The notes under the pieces were generated by a model. It saw only the letters and a program-made list of their open reading frames with translations. It did not search any database and was not told the DNA's origin. Position numbers and translations under genes: made by a program. From Cyanobium sp. NIES-981 (lineage in GTDB: Bacteria > Cyanobacteriota > Cyanobacteriia > PCC-6307 > Cyanobiaceae), in the NCBI GenBank assembly GCA_945901765.1, contig CAMDLO010000012.1:1-44130 (forward strand): a stretch of DNA of 44,130 nucleotides, in the 5' to 3' direction. Below, piece by piece: positions 9,126 through 17,669 of this stretch (positions within the stretch are counted from its first letter, which is position 1; every line of letters starts with the position of its first letter).

Positions 9126-9727
9126 TGACCATCGCCATCACCACCCAGCTGATCTGCTTCGTCGCCCTCGCGGCAGCCCTTGTGCTCGGCGCCCTTGGCG
9201 TGGTGCTGCTGCCCAACATCGTCTATTCCGCCTTCCTGCTCGGGGGGGTGTTCCTGTCGGTGGCGGGTCTCTACCTGTTGCTGAATGCCAGTTTCGTGGC
9301 CGCCGCCCAGGTGCTCGTCTACGTGGGCGCGGTGAACGTGCTCATCCTCTTTGCGATCATGCTGGTCAACAAGCGTGAGGATCTGAGCGCCATTCCCGGC
9401 CTCGGCGTGCGGCGTCTGCTGTCAGGCCTGGTCTGCGGTGGTCTGTTCGCCCTGCTGCTGCGCGTTGCCTTCACCACGCCCTGGGCCCTGCCCGGGCCCC
9501 TGCCCGTTGGGGAGGAGGCGACGATCCGGATCGGTGAGCACCTGTTCTCCGATTATCTGCTGCCTTTCGAGCTGGCCTCAGTGTTGTTGCTGATGGCGAT
9601 GATCGGTGCCATTGTGCTGGCCCGTCGCGACGTTCTCAGCTGTGACATCGGCACCGGCGAAGCGGTGGACCAGGGCTTGATCGAGAAGGCCCGCACACCG
9701 TTGCTGCTCGATCGCTCCACGCCCTGA
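9125..9727 (+). CDS. ndhG: NDH-1 subunit 6 (NdhG)
   Basis: A 200-residue membrane subunit with five predicted helices. Typical sequence includes NIVYSAFLLGGVFLSVAGLYLLLNASFVAAAQVLVYVGAVNVLILFAIMLVNKRED, containing the helix-3 region linked to proton translocation in complex I. ATG 9125 overlaps the ndhI stop. Part of ndhAIGE. Confidence 0.97.
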   Translation: MTIAITTQLICFVALAAALVLGALGVVLLPNIVYSAFLLGGVFLSVAGLYLLLNASFVAAAQVLVYVGAVNVLILFAIMLVNKREDLSAIPGLGVRRLLSGLVCGGLFALLLRVAFTTPWALPGPLPVGEEATIRIGEHLFSDYLLPFELASVLLLMAMIGAIVLARRDVLSCDIGTGEAVDQGLIEKARTPLLLDRSTP

Positions 9728-9790
9728 CCCAGCCGCTCCAGTCGCTCTGCGCCTGCCTGCCGATCCCGAGTCCCCACCCCCTCACCAGCC

Positions 9791-10129
9791 ATGGATCCCG
9801 CCCCGTTCCAGCTCAGCAATGGCGTACCGCTCCAGGCCTACCTGGTGCTGGCGGCCCTGTTGTTCTGCACGGGGGTGTGGGGGTTGATCAACAGCCGCAA
9901 TGCCGTGCGCGTGCTGATGAGCATTGAATTGATGCTCAATGCCGTGAACATCAACCTGATGGCTTTCTCCAGCTATCTCGATGGACAGCTGATCCGCGGC
10001 CAGGTTTTTGCCATCTTCGTGATCACCGTCGCAGCTGCCGAAGCCGCAGTCGGCCTGGCGATCCTTCTGTCGCTCTATCGCAACCGCGATACCGTCGACA
10101 TGGAGCGTTTCAACCTGCTGCGCTGGTAG
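9791..10129 (+). CDS. ndhE: NDH-1 subunit 4L (NdhE)
   Basis: A 112-residue, three-helix membrane subunit. Sequence [26 protein letters not shown] includes the conserved membrane Glu of NuoK/NdhE, and [36 protein letters not shown] is the standard C-terminus with its second key Glu. It closes ndhAIGE; NAD kinase starts 11 bp later. Confidence 0.98.
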   Translation: MDPAPFQLSNGVPLQAYLVLAALLFCTGVWGLINSRNAVRVLMSIELMLNAVNINLMAFSSYLDGQLIRGQVFAIFVITVAAAEAAVGLAILLSLYRNRDTVDMERFNLLRW

Positions 10130-10140
10130 GGATCTGAGTC

Positions 10141-11076
10141 ATGCGCCTGGAGCGGGTCTGGTTGATCGCACGCTCCGGCAGTCAGGCGGCCCAGCGCCAG
10201 GCCAGACGTTGTGCTGCCGAGCTGCGTGACCAGGGGGTGACGGTGGTCACCGCCACCAGCGGCCTGGCTCGCGATCCCTATCCCGGTCTGCTGGCCAGTG
10301 AACCGGAACTGCCCGATCTGGCCCTGGCCCTGGGCGGCGACGGCACCGTGCTCGGGGCTGCCCGTCATCTGGCCCCCCTGGGCGTGCCCCTGCTCAGCTT
10401 CAACGTGGGGGGGCATCTGGGCTTTCTCACCCACGACCGACGCCTGCTGCAACAGGAGACCACAACGCCAGGACAGGTCAGCCTCTGGCAGCGGCTGCGC
10501 GAGGACCGCTTCGCCCTGGAGAAGCGGATGATGCTCGAGGCGCGCATCGATCGGGGCGACGGTGTGGCGTCTGACCTGGCCGTTGACCCCCACCTGGCAC
10601 TCAACGATTTCTATTTCCGCCCCGGTCTCGATGAGCTCTCCTCCACCTGTGTGCTGGAGCTGGAGATCGATGGTGAGGTGGTGGACCAGTACTCCGGTGA
10701 TGGCCTGATCATGGCCACCCCCACGGGGTCCACCGGCTACGCGATGGCAGCGGGCGGGCCGATCCTGCACCCTGGACTGGAGGGCATCGTCGTCAATCCG
10801 ATCTGTCCGATGAGCCTCTCGAGCCGGGCGGTGGTGGTGCCGCCGCGGGCCCGGCTCACGGTGTGGCCTCTCGGTGAATCGAGCCGCCGCGTCCGTCTCT
10901 GGCAGGACGGCGTCCAGGCCACCAGCCTGGAGCCGGGCGACCGGGCCGTGGTGCAGCGCAGTCGTCACAGCGCCCTGCTGGTGGTGCTCGAGCACAGCCC
11001 CTCGTACTACCGCACGCTCACGCACAAACTGCACTGGGCCGGCAGCCTGGTCGCGGCCGAGCCCTCCCACAATTGA
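10141..11076 (+). CDS. nadK: NAD kinase
   Basis: A 311-residue ATP-dependent NAD kinase producing NADP. It has GGDGT at 65-69 (nucleotide binding/catalysis), [10 protein letters not shown], and the C-terminal domain motifs [31 protein letters not shown] and [16 protein letters not shown]. Family length is normal. Its position directly behind the ndh genes links pyridine-nucleotide supply with NDH-1. Cyanobacteria often carry two NAD kinases; which paralogue this is cannot be told here. Confidence 0.95.
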   Translation: MRLERVWLIARSGSQAAQRQARRCAAELRDQGVTVVTATSGLARDPYPGLLASEPELPDLALALGGDGTVLGAARHLAPLGVPLLSFNVGGHLGFLTHDRRLLQQETTTPGQVSLWQRLREDRFALEKRMMLEARIDRGDGVASDLAVDPHLALNDFYFRPGLDELSSTCVLELEIDGEVVDQYSGDGLIMATPTGSTGYAMAAGGPILHPGLEGIVVNPICPMSLSSRAVVVPPRARLTVWPLGESSRRVRLWQDGVQATSLEPGDRAVVQRSRHSALLVVLEHSPSYYRTLTHKLHWAGSLVAAEPSHN

Positions 11077-11114
11077 ACCGATAGGTTGACCGAGGTCTCT
11101 GCGGCTCGTCGGCT

Positions 11115-11684
11115 GTGCCCCTGGAAATCGAACGGCGCTTTCTGGTGGCTGGCGAGGCCTGGCGCACCCACGTGCATTCCGAGCAGCAGCTCCAGCAGGG
11201 GTATCTCACCAAGGGGGACGACAGCCTCACCCTGAGGGTACGGATCAGCCGGCAGCAGCAGCAGCCCGCTCGCAGCTGGCTCACGCTCAAGGCCGCGGCG
11301 GCGGGCGATGCATCGGCCTGGCCCGAGGGTCTGGTGCGTCAGGAATTCGAGTACCCCATCCCCCTGGCTGACGCCGAGTCCCTGCTCGCGCTCACGCCGC
11401 GCCACGTGCACAAGTGCCGGTATCTGCTCCGCCTCGCAGGGGGGGACTGGGTGGTCGATGTGTTCAGCGGCGCCAATGCCCCCCTGGTGATCGCCGAGGT
11501 GGAACTGGAACGCGCCGATTGCCCGATCAGCCCGCCCGCTTGGTGCGCGATGGAACTCACCGGCCAGCATGCCTTCAGCAATGCCGCCCTGGCCTCCAGT
11601 CCGTTCAGCGCCTGGCCTGGCCAGCAACGAGAGCCGTTGCTGCGGCTGCTCCACGGCAGCGGCGGTGCCGAATCCCATTCCTGA
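11115..11684 (+). CDS. CYTH domain (triphosphate tunnel) protein
   Basis: A 189-residue CYTH-fold protein. The N-terminal PLEIERRFLV matches the ExExK signature with Arg in place of Lys, and alternating charged strand segments follow (LTLRVRIS, FEYPIPLADAESLL, VIAEVELE). The family hydrolyses inorganic triphosphate or related substrates, or makes cAMP; the tripolyphosphatase activity of bacterial relatives is the best guess. Start is GTG 11115, 38 bp after nadK, probably in the same transcript. Confidence 0.85.
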   Translation: MPLEIERRFLVAGEAWRTHVHSEQQLQQGYLTKGDDSLTLRVRISRQQQQPARSWLTLKAAAAGDASAWPEGLVRQEFEYPIPLADAESLLALTPRHVHKCRYLLRLAGGDWVVDVFSGANAPLVIAEVELERADCPISPPAWCAMELTGQHAFSNAALASSPFSAWPGQQREPLLRLLHGSGGAESHS

Positions 11685-11752
11685 CGAGCCCGTTGCTTGA
11701 ACAGCCCGCCGGCGCCGTCGTAATCTCAGATCGAAAGAATTTCTTCAGGTTT

Positions 11753-11917
11753 GTGGGAGCAGCGTGGGGCGGCCTGGTGGGGCTGTACGACAGCGACGGC
11801 ATGCTCCGTTTCACGGGCCGGGATCCGGTTGATTGTCAGGCCTACGCGGAACTGTTCGGCCTTGAGCAGGCCGAGTACTCCATCGAGTCGATGGAGTCGA
11901 TTGGCCAGGAAGGCTGA
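11753..11917 (+). CDS. Small 54-residue protein of unknown function
   Basis: A short frame from GTG 11753 to TGA 11917 encodes a protein beginning VGAAWGGLVGLYDSDGMLRF and continuing TGRDPVDCQAYAELFGLEQAEYS with a Met/Glu-rich end. Compact mixed strand/helix composition and coding-like third positions support translation. It resembles small proteins I associate with picocyanobacterial genomes, but I cannot name a family. No clear ribosome-binding site precedes the start. It sits between the CYTH gene and the convergent PedR-like gene. Confidence 0.6.
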   Translation: MGAAWGGLVGLYDSDGMLRFTGRDPVDCQAYAELFGLEQAEYSIESMESIGQEG

Positions 11918-11968
11918 GGGGCCAGGCAGGCTGAGGGAACGCTGGCGGGCTGCTGAAGAGGGGTGTGT

Positions 11969-12274
11969 TCAGGCCGGATGACCGGAGTCGTGGCTCGACT
12001 CCAGCGCACAGCAGTTGAAGCCATCGCGGCAAACCTTGCCGTGGTCCATCGCCCAGTTCAGCAATGCAACCCGATTCTTCGCACCTGTTTTGGTGAAGAT
12101 ATTGCTGACGTGGTTATCCACGGTGCGCTTGCTGATCGTGAGCGAGGTGGCAATCTCCTGATTGGTGAGGCCTTCAGCCACAAGGCCGATGATCTCCAGC
12201 TCCCGCTCCGATAGCTCCCGTTCGCGGGCCGGGCTGTAGGGCGGTCTGCTGAGGGGTGAGTCTTGCCTGGTCAT
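11969..12274 (-). CDS. pedR: Small LuxR-type regulator, PedR candidate
   Basis: A 101-residue protein consisting almost only of a GerE/LuxR helix-turn-helix (about 18-80): LSERELEIIGLVAEGLTNQEIATSLTISKRTVDNHVSNIFTKTGAKNR. There is no receiver domain. Cyanobacterial PedR (Synechocystis ssl0564) is a stand-alone LuxR domain that senses photosynthetic electron transport through a cysteine near residue 80; this protein has Cys82, Cys88 and Cys89, so redox sensing is plausible. A perfect 15-bp palindrome lies 15 bp upstream of ATG 12274. Divergent from metF. The PedR name rests on size, architecture and Cys position; other small LuxR paralogues are possible. Confidence 0.8.
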   Translation of the reverse strand: MTRQDSPLSRPPYSPARERELSERELEIIGLVAEGLTNQEIATSLTISKRTVDNHVSNIFTKTGAKNRVALLNWAMDHGKVCRDGFNCCALESSHDSGHPA

Positions 12275-12288
12275 GCCTGCTTCGGGTT

Positions 12289-12303
12289 GTGGTGGTCCAC
12301 CAC
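12289..12303. promoter_or_regulatory. Perfect 7-1-7 palindrome, candidate operator
   Basis: GTGGTGG-T-CCACCAC forms a perfect inverted repeat in the 130-bp divergent promoter region, immediately upstream of the PedR-like gene and about 100 bp before metF. The size and symmetry suit a dimeric LuxR-type factor. The role is inferred. Confidence 0.5.
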
Positions 12304-12404
12304 GAGGGGGTCATCGGAAACGTGGCCAGCGGACCAAACCGCAGCTGCCTGCTGAGGTATCGCTGATCGACAACCCCTGCGTCAAAGTGTAGGCATGCAG
12401 TGGC

Positions 12405-13367
12405 GTGCATGATGGTGGCCCAAAGGGCTCAGGGGACTCGGTTTTGCTGCTTCAGGGAGCACTCGCCAGCGGACGACCCGCCATCACTGCCGAGGTCACG
12501 CCGCCCCGGGGCGGCGATCCGGCCCGCACGCTGGCGGCGGCTCGCAGCCTGAAGGGCTGGGTGCATGCGGTCAATGTCACCGATGGCAGCCGTGCCGTGA
12601 TGCGGATGAGCAGCCTGGCCATGTGCCGGCTGCTGCTCGACGAGGGGCTTGAGCCTGTCCTGCAGATGGCCTGTCGTGATCGCAATCGCATCGCCCTGCA
12701 GGCGGACTTGCTGGGTGCCCATGCCCTGGGCCTGCGCAATGTGCTCTGTCTTACGGGTGATCCGGTGGGGGTCGGCGATCAGCCCTCGGCCCGGCCTGTG
12801 AATGAGCTGGAATCGGTGCGACTGCTGAAGCTGGTGAGCCAGTTCAACCAGGGTCGGGATCCGCTGGGGGGTGACCTTCCTGATGGTGCAACGGCCCTGT
12901 TTGCCGGGGCGGCGGCGGATCCCCAGTCCCCAAGCTGGAGCGGGCTGCGCGCGCGGCTGCGGCGTAAACAGGAAGCCGGTGCTCGCTTCGTGCAGACCCA
13001 GATGGTCTGCGACGCAGCGGCTCTGCGTCGATTCGTGGAGGAGCTGGCCGCCCCCCTCAACCTGCCTGTGCTGGCAGGGGTGTTCCTGCTGAAATCAGCC
13101 CGTAATGCCGCCTTCATCAATCGGGTGGTGCCCGGTGCCCAGATCCCCCAGGCCTTGATCGACCGTCTGGCGCAGGCGCGAGACCCGGCTGCAGAAGGGG
13201 TTGCCATCGCTGCTGAGCAGGTGGCCTGCTACGCCGGCATCGCCCAGGGGGTGCACCTGATGGCGGTGAAGGCGGAGGAGCGGATCCCCCGGGTGCTCGC
13301 CCTTGCGGGTCTGGGTCCGCTCAGTCCGGCAGTGGCGGCGCCCTTCGAGGCGGATCAGGCCGACTGA
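12405..13367 (+). CDS. metF: Methylenetetrahydrofolate reductase
   Basis: A 320-residue MTHFR-fold enzyme reducing 5,10-methylene-THF to 5-methyl-THF for methionine synthesis. Family features are ITAEVTPPRGGDPARTLAAARSLKG, VNVTDGSRAVMRMS, QMACRDRNRIALQADLLGAHALGLRNVLCLTGDPVG, and the late KQEAGARFVQTQMVCDAAAL. The start is GTG 12405; the first dozen residues are not conserved. It converges with the nucleotidyltransferase gene, overlapping by 13 bp. I see no SAM or SAH riboswitch in its leader. Confidence 0.92.
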   Translation: MHDGGPKGSGDSVLLLQGALASGRPAITAEVTPPRGGDPARTLAAARSLKGWVHAVNVTDGSRAVMRMSSLAMCRLLLDEGLEPVLQMACRDRNRIALQADLLGAHALGLRNVLCLTGDPVGVGDQPSARPVNELESVRLLKLVSQFNQGRDPLGGDLPDGATALFAGAAADPQSPSWSGLRARLRRKQEAGARFVQTQMVCDAAALRRFVEELAAPLNLPVLAGVFLLKSARNAAFINRVVPGAQIPQALIDRLAQARDPAAEGVAIAAEQVACYAGIAQGVHLMAVKAEERIPRVLALAGLGPLSPAVAAPFEADQAD

Positions 13368-14536
13368 CTGAGGGCGAGATCGCTGCCGAGCAATTCGGCC
13401 AGCGCTTTCTGCTGGGGCGAAGGTTCGACCACGTCCAGGCGGCGGGCATCGGTGATCAGCCAGTCCAGAGCGGCCTCCTGCAGGTCGAAATGATCACCGT
13501 TGCGATCCACGCAATACCGCCCGAACACCAGTTTCTCGACCAGGCGCACGCCGGGGCCAATGCGTGAGTAATCGAAAATGATGGAGTTGTCGATTGTGGC
13601 GTTTTCGCAGATATGGCAGCTCGGCCCAATCATCGCCGGGCCGATGATGGTGGCGCCATCCTCAATCCGGGTCATGCCACCCACGTAGATGGGGCCTTTG
13701 ACGTTGATTTTGTCCCAGTTGGCGGCAACGTTGAGGCCTGTGAAAATGCCAGGGCGAACTTCTTTGCCGGGGATCTGCACCTGCCGCACCTCGCCTTGCA
13801 GCACGCTGCGGATCGCCTGCCAATAATCGGGAACTTTGCCAATGTCTACCCATTCAAACTCCATCGGCAGGGCGTAGAAGGGCGCGCCGATCTCCACCAG
13901 CTTGGGGAACAGATCGGAGCCGATGTCAAATGGGGTGCCGCTGGGGATGTGGTTCAGCACCTCAGGCTCAAAGATATAGATGCCCGTGTTGATCATGTCG
14001 CTGGCCGCTTCGGCCACGCTGGGTTTCTCCTGGAAGGAGCGCACCAGGCCATCGGGCTCGGTCACGACCACGCCGTAACTGCTCACCTGCTCCATCGGCA
14101 CACGCTTGGTGATCAGGCTGGCCAGGGCTCCCTTCTCGCGGTGGCGACGCACAGCTTCCGTGAGATCCAGGTCGATCAGGGCATCGCCGCACAACACCAC
14201 AAAGGTGTCGTCGAAGAACGACTGAAAGTTCTGTATTTTTTTGAGGCCTCCCGCCGAGCCCAGCGCATCGCCGATCAGCTCTCCATCTTCGATCCGGCCT
14301 TCAAAGCTGTAGGCGATTTCAACGCCGAAGCGCTGGCCATCTCGGAAATAGTTTTCGATCTCTTCGGCAAGGTGCGACACGTTCACCATGATTTCGGTGA
14401 AGCCGTGCTCCCGCAGCAGCTCCAGCAGAAACTCCATCACCGGTTTCTGCAGAATGGGGATCATCGGCTTGGGGATGGTGTGCGTGATCGGTCGCACCCT
14501 TGTTCCCTTGCCGGCCGCCAGGATCATCGCCTTCAT
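13355..14536 (-). CDS. NDP-sugar pyrophosphorylase (nucleotidyltransferase plus left-handed beta-helix domain)
   Basis: A 393-residue two-domain enzyme. The N-terminal MKAMILAAGKGTRVRPITHTIPKPMIP is the classic sugar-1-phosphate nucleotidyltransferase signature, with GTGIYIFEPEVL-like and EFEWVDIGKVPDYW motifs further on. The C-terminal part (about 255-350) has hexapeptide-repeat character (GATIIGPAMIGPSCHICENATIDNSIIFDYSRIG). It activates a hexose-1-phosphate to an NDP-sugar for cell-wall or polysaccharide synthesis; whether the nucleotide is GTP, dTTP or UTP cannot be decided. It is last in a minus-strand series after scpA (45 bp). Confidence 0.88.
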   Translation of the reverse strand: MKAMILAAGKGTRVRPITHTIPKPMIPILQKPVMEFLLELLREHGFTEIMVNVSHLAEEIENYFRDGQRFGVEIAYSFEGRIEDGELIGDALGSAGGLKKIQNFQSFFDDTFVVLCGDALIDLDLTEAVRRHREKGALASLITKRVPMEQVSSYGVVVTEPDGLVRSFQEKPSVAEAASDMINTGIYIFEPEVLNHIPSGTPFDIGSDLFPKLVEIGAPFYALPMEFEWVDIGKVPDYWQAIRSVLQGEVRQVQIPGKEVRPGIFTGLNVAANWDKINVKGPIYVGGMTRIEDGATIIGPAMIGPSCHICENATIDNSIIFDYSRIGPGVRLVEKLVFGRYCVDRNGDHFDLQEAALDWLITDARRLDVVEPSPQQKALAELLGSDLALSQSA

Positions 14537-14581
14537 TGGCGTTTTCTCACATCTGTCGGGCCACCTACCCTACGCGCAAGC

Positions 14582-15475
14582 TCAGGCTGCCAGCGCCTGC
14601 ACGGCCGGCAGATCAGCTGACCCCGGGGTGCTGATCAGGATGTTCAGCCCCTGTTCTCCGTTCTCCTGCGGGCTGGGCCGCCGCAGGGCGAGGGGGCCGA
14701 ACAGTCCGCCCTGTTGGTCCAGTTCCAGGTTGCCCTGGTGGCAGAGGAACAGCAGCGCCCAGAAGACGCCGACCCGGTCACAGTCCAGGTTGTCACTGCC
14801 CTCCCCCAGCAGCACGGTTTCACTCCAGGCGGCCACCAGGGTGTCGAAGCCCACCCAGGCGCCGGCCGGTGGCCAGTCGCGCAGGAAGCGGCTCAGGGCG
14901 GCGGTGGTTTCCGGCAGTTTCTCCCGGTGGGCCAGGTTGGCCACCTGCTCGATCGCGGCCAGCTCACTCAGCCGCCGTGGTCTGGGGCGTCGCCGCGCCT
15001 GCGGTCCCTCCTCCTCCAGCCGGGCGGCGATGTCTTCCAGCTGGCGGATCAGTTCCCCCAGGGTCACCGGTCGTTGCAGTGGCGGCGGGGCCACCGGGCG
15101 GCGCTGCAGCTGACGCTCCGGCCGTCGGGGCAGCGTCGGGCTTTCCTGGTCATACCAGAGTTCCAGTCCATCGTCCTCGCCGTCGCCGTGCGCCTCGCCC
15201 TCGAGCGCCGCCGGCAGGGTGCTGGCCTCCAGCAGTTCAGCCTTCAGGCTCACCAGCACGGCTGCGGCGAGGAAGGCCTCGCTCGTTTCGGCCAGATCCT
15301 GCTCGTAGCTGCCGCCGCCCACAGCCGCCAGCCTCGGCATGGCGATGCGCTGGTGCAGCTGGTCCAGGAAGCCGTCCACCACGGCGATCACATCGACATC
15401 CCACGGGTCGAGTTCGCCCCGCTCTGCCGCATCCTGCAGCAGGCGAATGGCGAGGCGGGCTCCTCCTTGGGTCAA
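14582..15475 (-). CDS. scpA: Segregation and condensation protein A
   Basis: About 297 residues, the kleisin subunit of the SMC-ScpAB condensin. Typical N-terminal sequence ARLAIRLLQDAAERGELDPWDVDVIAVVDGFLDQL is followed by a helix-rich region and a variable acidic/proline-rich linker (about 105-160). The C-terminal winged helix region includes VGVFWALLFLCHQGNLELDQQGGLFGPLAL. No ATG or GTG precedes the conserved N-terminus in frame; TTG 15475 is the best start. Longer readings enter the upstream LapA-like gene and are not conserved. Confidence 0.87.
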   Translation of the reverse strand: MTQGGARLAIRLLQDAAERGELDPWDVDVIAVVDGFLDQLHQRIAMPRLAAVGGGSYEQDLAETSEAFLAAAVLVSLKAELLEASTLPAALEGEAHGDGEDDGLELWYDQESPTLPRRPERQLQRRPVAPPPLQRPVTLGELIRQLEDIAARLEEEGPQARRRPRPRRLSELAAIEQVANLAHREKLPETTAALSRFLRDWPPAGAWVGFDTLVAAWSETVLLGEGSDNLDCDRVGVFWALLFLCHQGNLELDQQGGLFGPLALRRPSPQENGEQGLNILISTPGSADLPAVQALAA

Positions 15476-15545
15476 GGGCGCTGAAGCAGTGATCCTGGTT
15501 CCAGGGTCCGGGTTGCGGGCGCCTCGGTCAAGGGCCGGCGGCAGA

Positions 15546-15908
15546 TCAGCCGGCCTCCAGCGTCGCGGCTGAACTCTCCCCGGCAGCAGGCAGCAGACCA
15601 AGCTGGGCATCCACGGTGGCGCGGTACCGCTGCAGGTCGTTTTCCAGTTCACGGATCCGTACCTGCTGCGCCTCCATCTCTCTGGCGGACTGCAGGGTCT
15701 CCACCTGGCGCACCACACCGCTCCACACGGCGAACACCCAGGCGGCTGTGGCCCCGATGCCACCGACCACCAGCAGGAGCGCTGCCAGAGGCAGGGTGGC
15801 GCTGAGACCCGGCAGGACATGCACGGTGGTGGCGGCGGTGTTCTCCAGGGTGAACATCACCATCGCCAGGCCGAAACTGAAGATCAGCAGGAAGTTGACC
15901 TGTTTCAT
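15546..15908 (-). CDS. LapA-like (DUF1049) membrane protein
   Basis: A 120-residue protein with two N-terminal membrane helices (about 5-25 and 38-62: MKQVNFLLIFSFGLAMVMF, then LPLAALLLVVGGIGATAAWVF) followed by a coiled-coil-like charged helix (ETLQSAREMEAQQVRIRELENDLQRY). This layout matches the lipopolysaccharide-assembly LapA/DUF1049 group. Biochemical role in cyanobacteria is unknown. It lies 67 bp downstream of ndhD and 70 bp upstream of scpA. Confidence 0.75.
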   Translation of the reverse strand: MKQVNFLLIFSFGLAMVMFTLENTAATTVHVLPGLSATLPLAALLLVVGGIGATAAWVFAVWSGVVRQVETLQSAREMEAQQVRIRELENDLQRYRATVDAQLGLLPAAGESSAATLEAG

Positions 15909-15975
15909 CCGATGGATACGCTCTCAGTACGAGCGCACGACCTCAACGCGCAGAGCGTAGGCCTGGTGAGCGGCA

Positions 15976-17559
15976 TCAGCTGCTGAGGGAGGGGGCTTGC
16001 AGCAGAGTTGGCTGGCGGATCAGGCTGCCGTTGGGACTGGAGATCACCCGGTTCATCGCGGCCGTTTCCCGATCGACCAGAGCTTCGATCGAGGCCCGGT
16101 AGGTGTCGGTCATCAGCCGTGGGTAGAGGCCGATGCCGATGATCGGCACCAGCAGGCAGCTGATCACGTAGATCTCCCGCGGTTCGGCGTCCACCAGGTG
16201 GGTATGGGCGGCCAGTTGGCTGTTCACCTTGCCGAAGAAGATCTCGCGCAGCATCGAGAGCAGGTAGATCGGCGTGAGAATCACGCCAACGGCTGCCAGG
16301 ACCGCCATCACCACCCTGAAGCTGAGGGTGTAGGCCTCGCTGGTGGCAAAGCCTGTGAACACCATCAGCTCGCTCACGAAGCCACTCATGCCAGGCAGGG
16401 CGAGGGAGGCCAGCGAGCAGATGGTCCAGAGGGCGAACATCTTGCGCATCTTCTGGCCCACGCCGCCCATCTCGTCGAGCTGCAGGGTGTGGGTCCGGTC
16501 GTAGGTGGCCCCCACCAGGAAGAACAGGCTGGCGCCGATCAGGCCATGGCTGATCATCTGCAGCATCGCGCCGCTGGTGCCGAGGGCGCTGAAGCTGCCG
16601 ATGCCGATCAGCACGAATCCCATGTGACTGATCGAGCTGTAGGCGATCTTGCGTTTGAGGTTGCGCTGGGCAAACGAGGTGAGGGCGGCGTAGATGATGT
16701 TCACCACCCCCAGCACAACCAGCAACGGCGCGAACAGGGCGTGGCCCTCCGGCAGCAGCTGCACGTTGAAGCGGAGCAGGGCGTAACCGCCCATCTTCAG
16801 CAGGATCCCTGCCAGCAGCATGTGCACCGGTGCCGTGGCCTCGCCATGGGCGTCGGGGAGCCAGGTGTGCAGCGGCACGATCGGCAGCTTCACCCCGAAG
16901 GCGATCAACAGGCCGGCGTAAGCGAGCACCTGGAACCGGGTCGGAAAGTCCTTGGCCATCAGGGCCGTGTACTCAAAGGTGGGGGTGCCGCCACCGAAGA
17001 AGGCCATGGCCAGGCCCACCACCAGGATGAACAGGGAGCTGCCGGCGGTATAGAGAATGAATTTGGTGGCGGCGTACTGGCGCTTCTTGCCTCCCCAGAT
17101 GGCCAGGAGCAGGTACACCGGGATCAGCTCCAGTTCCCAGGCCAGGAAGAACAGCAACATGTCCTGCACGGCGAACACCGCGATCTGGCCACCATCCATG
17201 GCCAGCAGCAGGAAGTAGAAGAGCTTGGGCTTGAAGCTCACTGGCCAGGCCGCCAGGGCTGCCAGGGCGGTGATGAAGCTGGTGAGCAGGATCAGGGGCA
17301 TCGAGATCCCGTCCGCTCCCACTGACCAGGCCAGACCCAGGCTTGGCAGCCACTGGACCCGCTCCACCAGCTGCAGCCCCTCCACAGCTGGGTCGTAGCC
17401 GTTGAGGTAACCCCCCACAGTGAGCAGGAAGGTGGTGAGGGCCACGCCCAGGCCATACCAGCGCACCTGTCGGCCGTCGCCCTGATCGGGTACGAACGGG
17501 ATCAGCAGCGCGGCCGCGATCGGGAACAGGATCGAGGCGCTCAGCCAGGGAAAGGCCAC
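15976..17559 (-). CDS. ndhD: NDH-1 subunit 4 (NdhD)
   Basis: A 527-residue antiporter-like proton-pumping subunit with about 14 membrane helices. Diagnostic regions include [47 protein letters not shown] (the conserved Glu), [43 protein letters not shown] and [19 protein letters not shown]. Being next to ndhF suggests the NdhD1/D2 respiratory/cyclic-flow type rather than the CO2-uptake NdhD3/D4. It follows ndhF after 110 bp on the same strand. Confidence 0.95.
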   Translation of the reverse strand: MAFPWLSASILFPIAAALLIPFVPDQGDGRQVRWYGLGVALTTFLLTVGGYLNGYDPAVEGLQLVERVQWLPSLGLAWSVGADGISMPLILLTSFITALAALAAWPVSFKPKLFYFLLLAMDGGQIAVFAVQDMLLFFLAWELELIPVYLLLAIWGGKKRQYAATKFILYTAGSSLFILVVGLAMAFFGGGTPTFEYTALMAKDFPTRFQVLAYAGLLIAFGVKLPIVPLHTWLPDAHGEATAPVHMLLAGILLKMGGYALLRFNVQLLPEGHALFAPLLVVLGVVNIIYAALTSFAQRNLKRKIAYSSISHMGFVLIGIGSFSALGTSGAMLQMISHGLIGASLFFLVGATYDRTHTLQLDEMGGVGQKMRKMFALWTICSLASLALPGMSGFVSELMVFTGFATSEAYTLSFRVVMAVLAAVGVILTPIYLLSMLREIFFGKVNSQLAAHTHLVDAEPREIYVISCLLVPIIGIGLYPRLMTDTYRASIEALVDRETAAMNRVISSPNGSLIRQPTLLQAPSLSS

Positions 17560-17669
17560 AGCAGCAGGCTCAGCGTTGCCCGGAGTGTAGAAATGGCGAT
17601 CTGATCGACCCGCCTGCGGTGCGCGGAGTCACACAGTCCGTAGTAGCTCCATCCGGGCGTGAGGGGGCC

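Noticed and set aside
12304-12404. SAM or SAH riboswitch upstream of metF
   Set aside because: Too short a leader and no recognisable conserved core.
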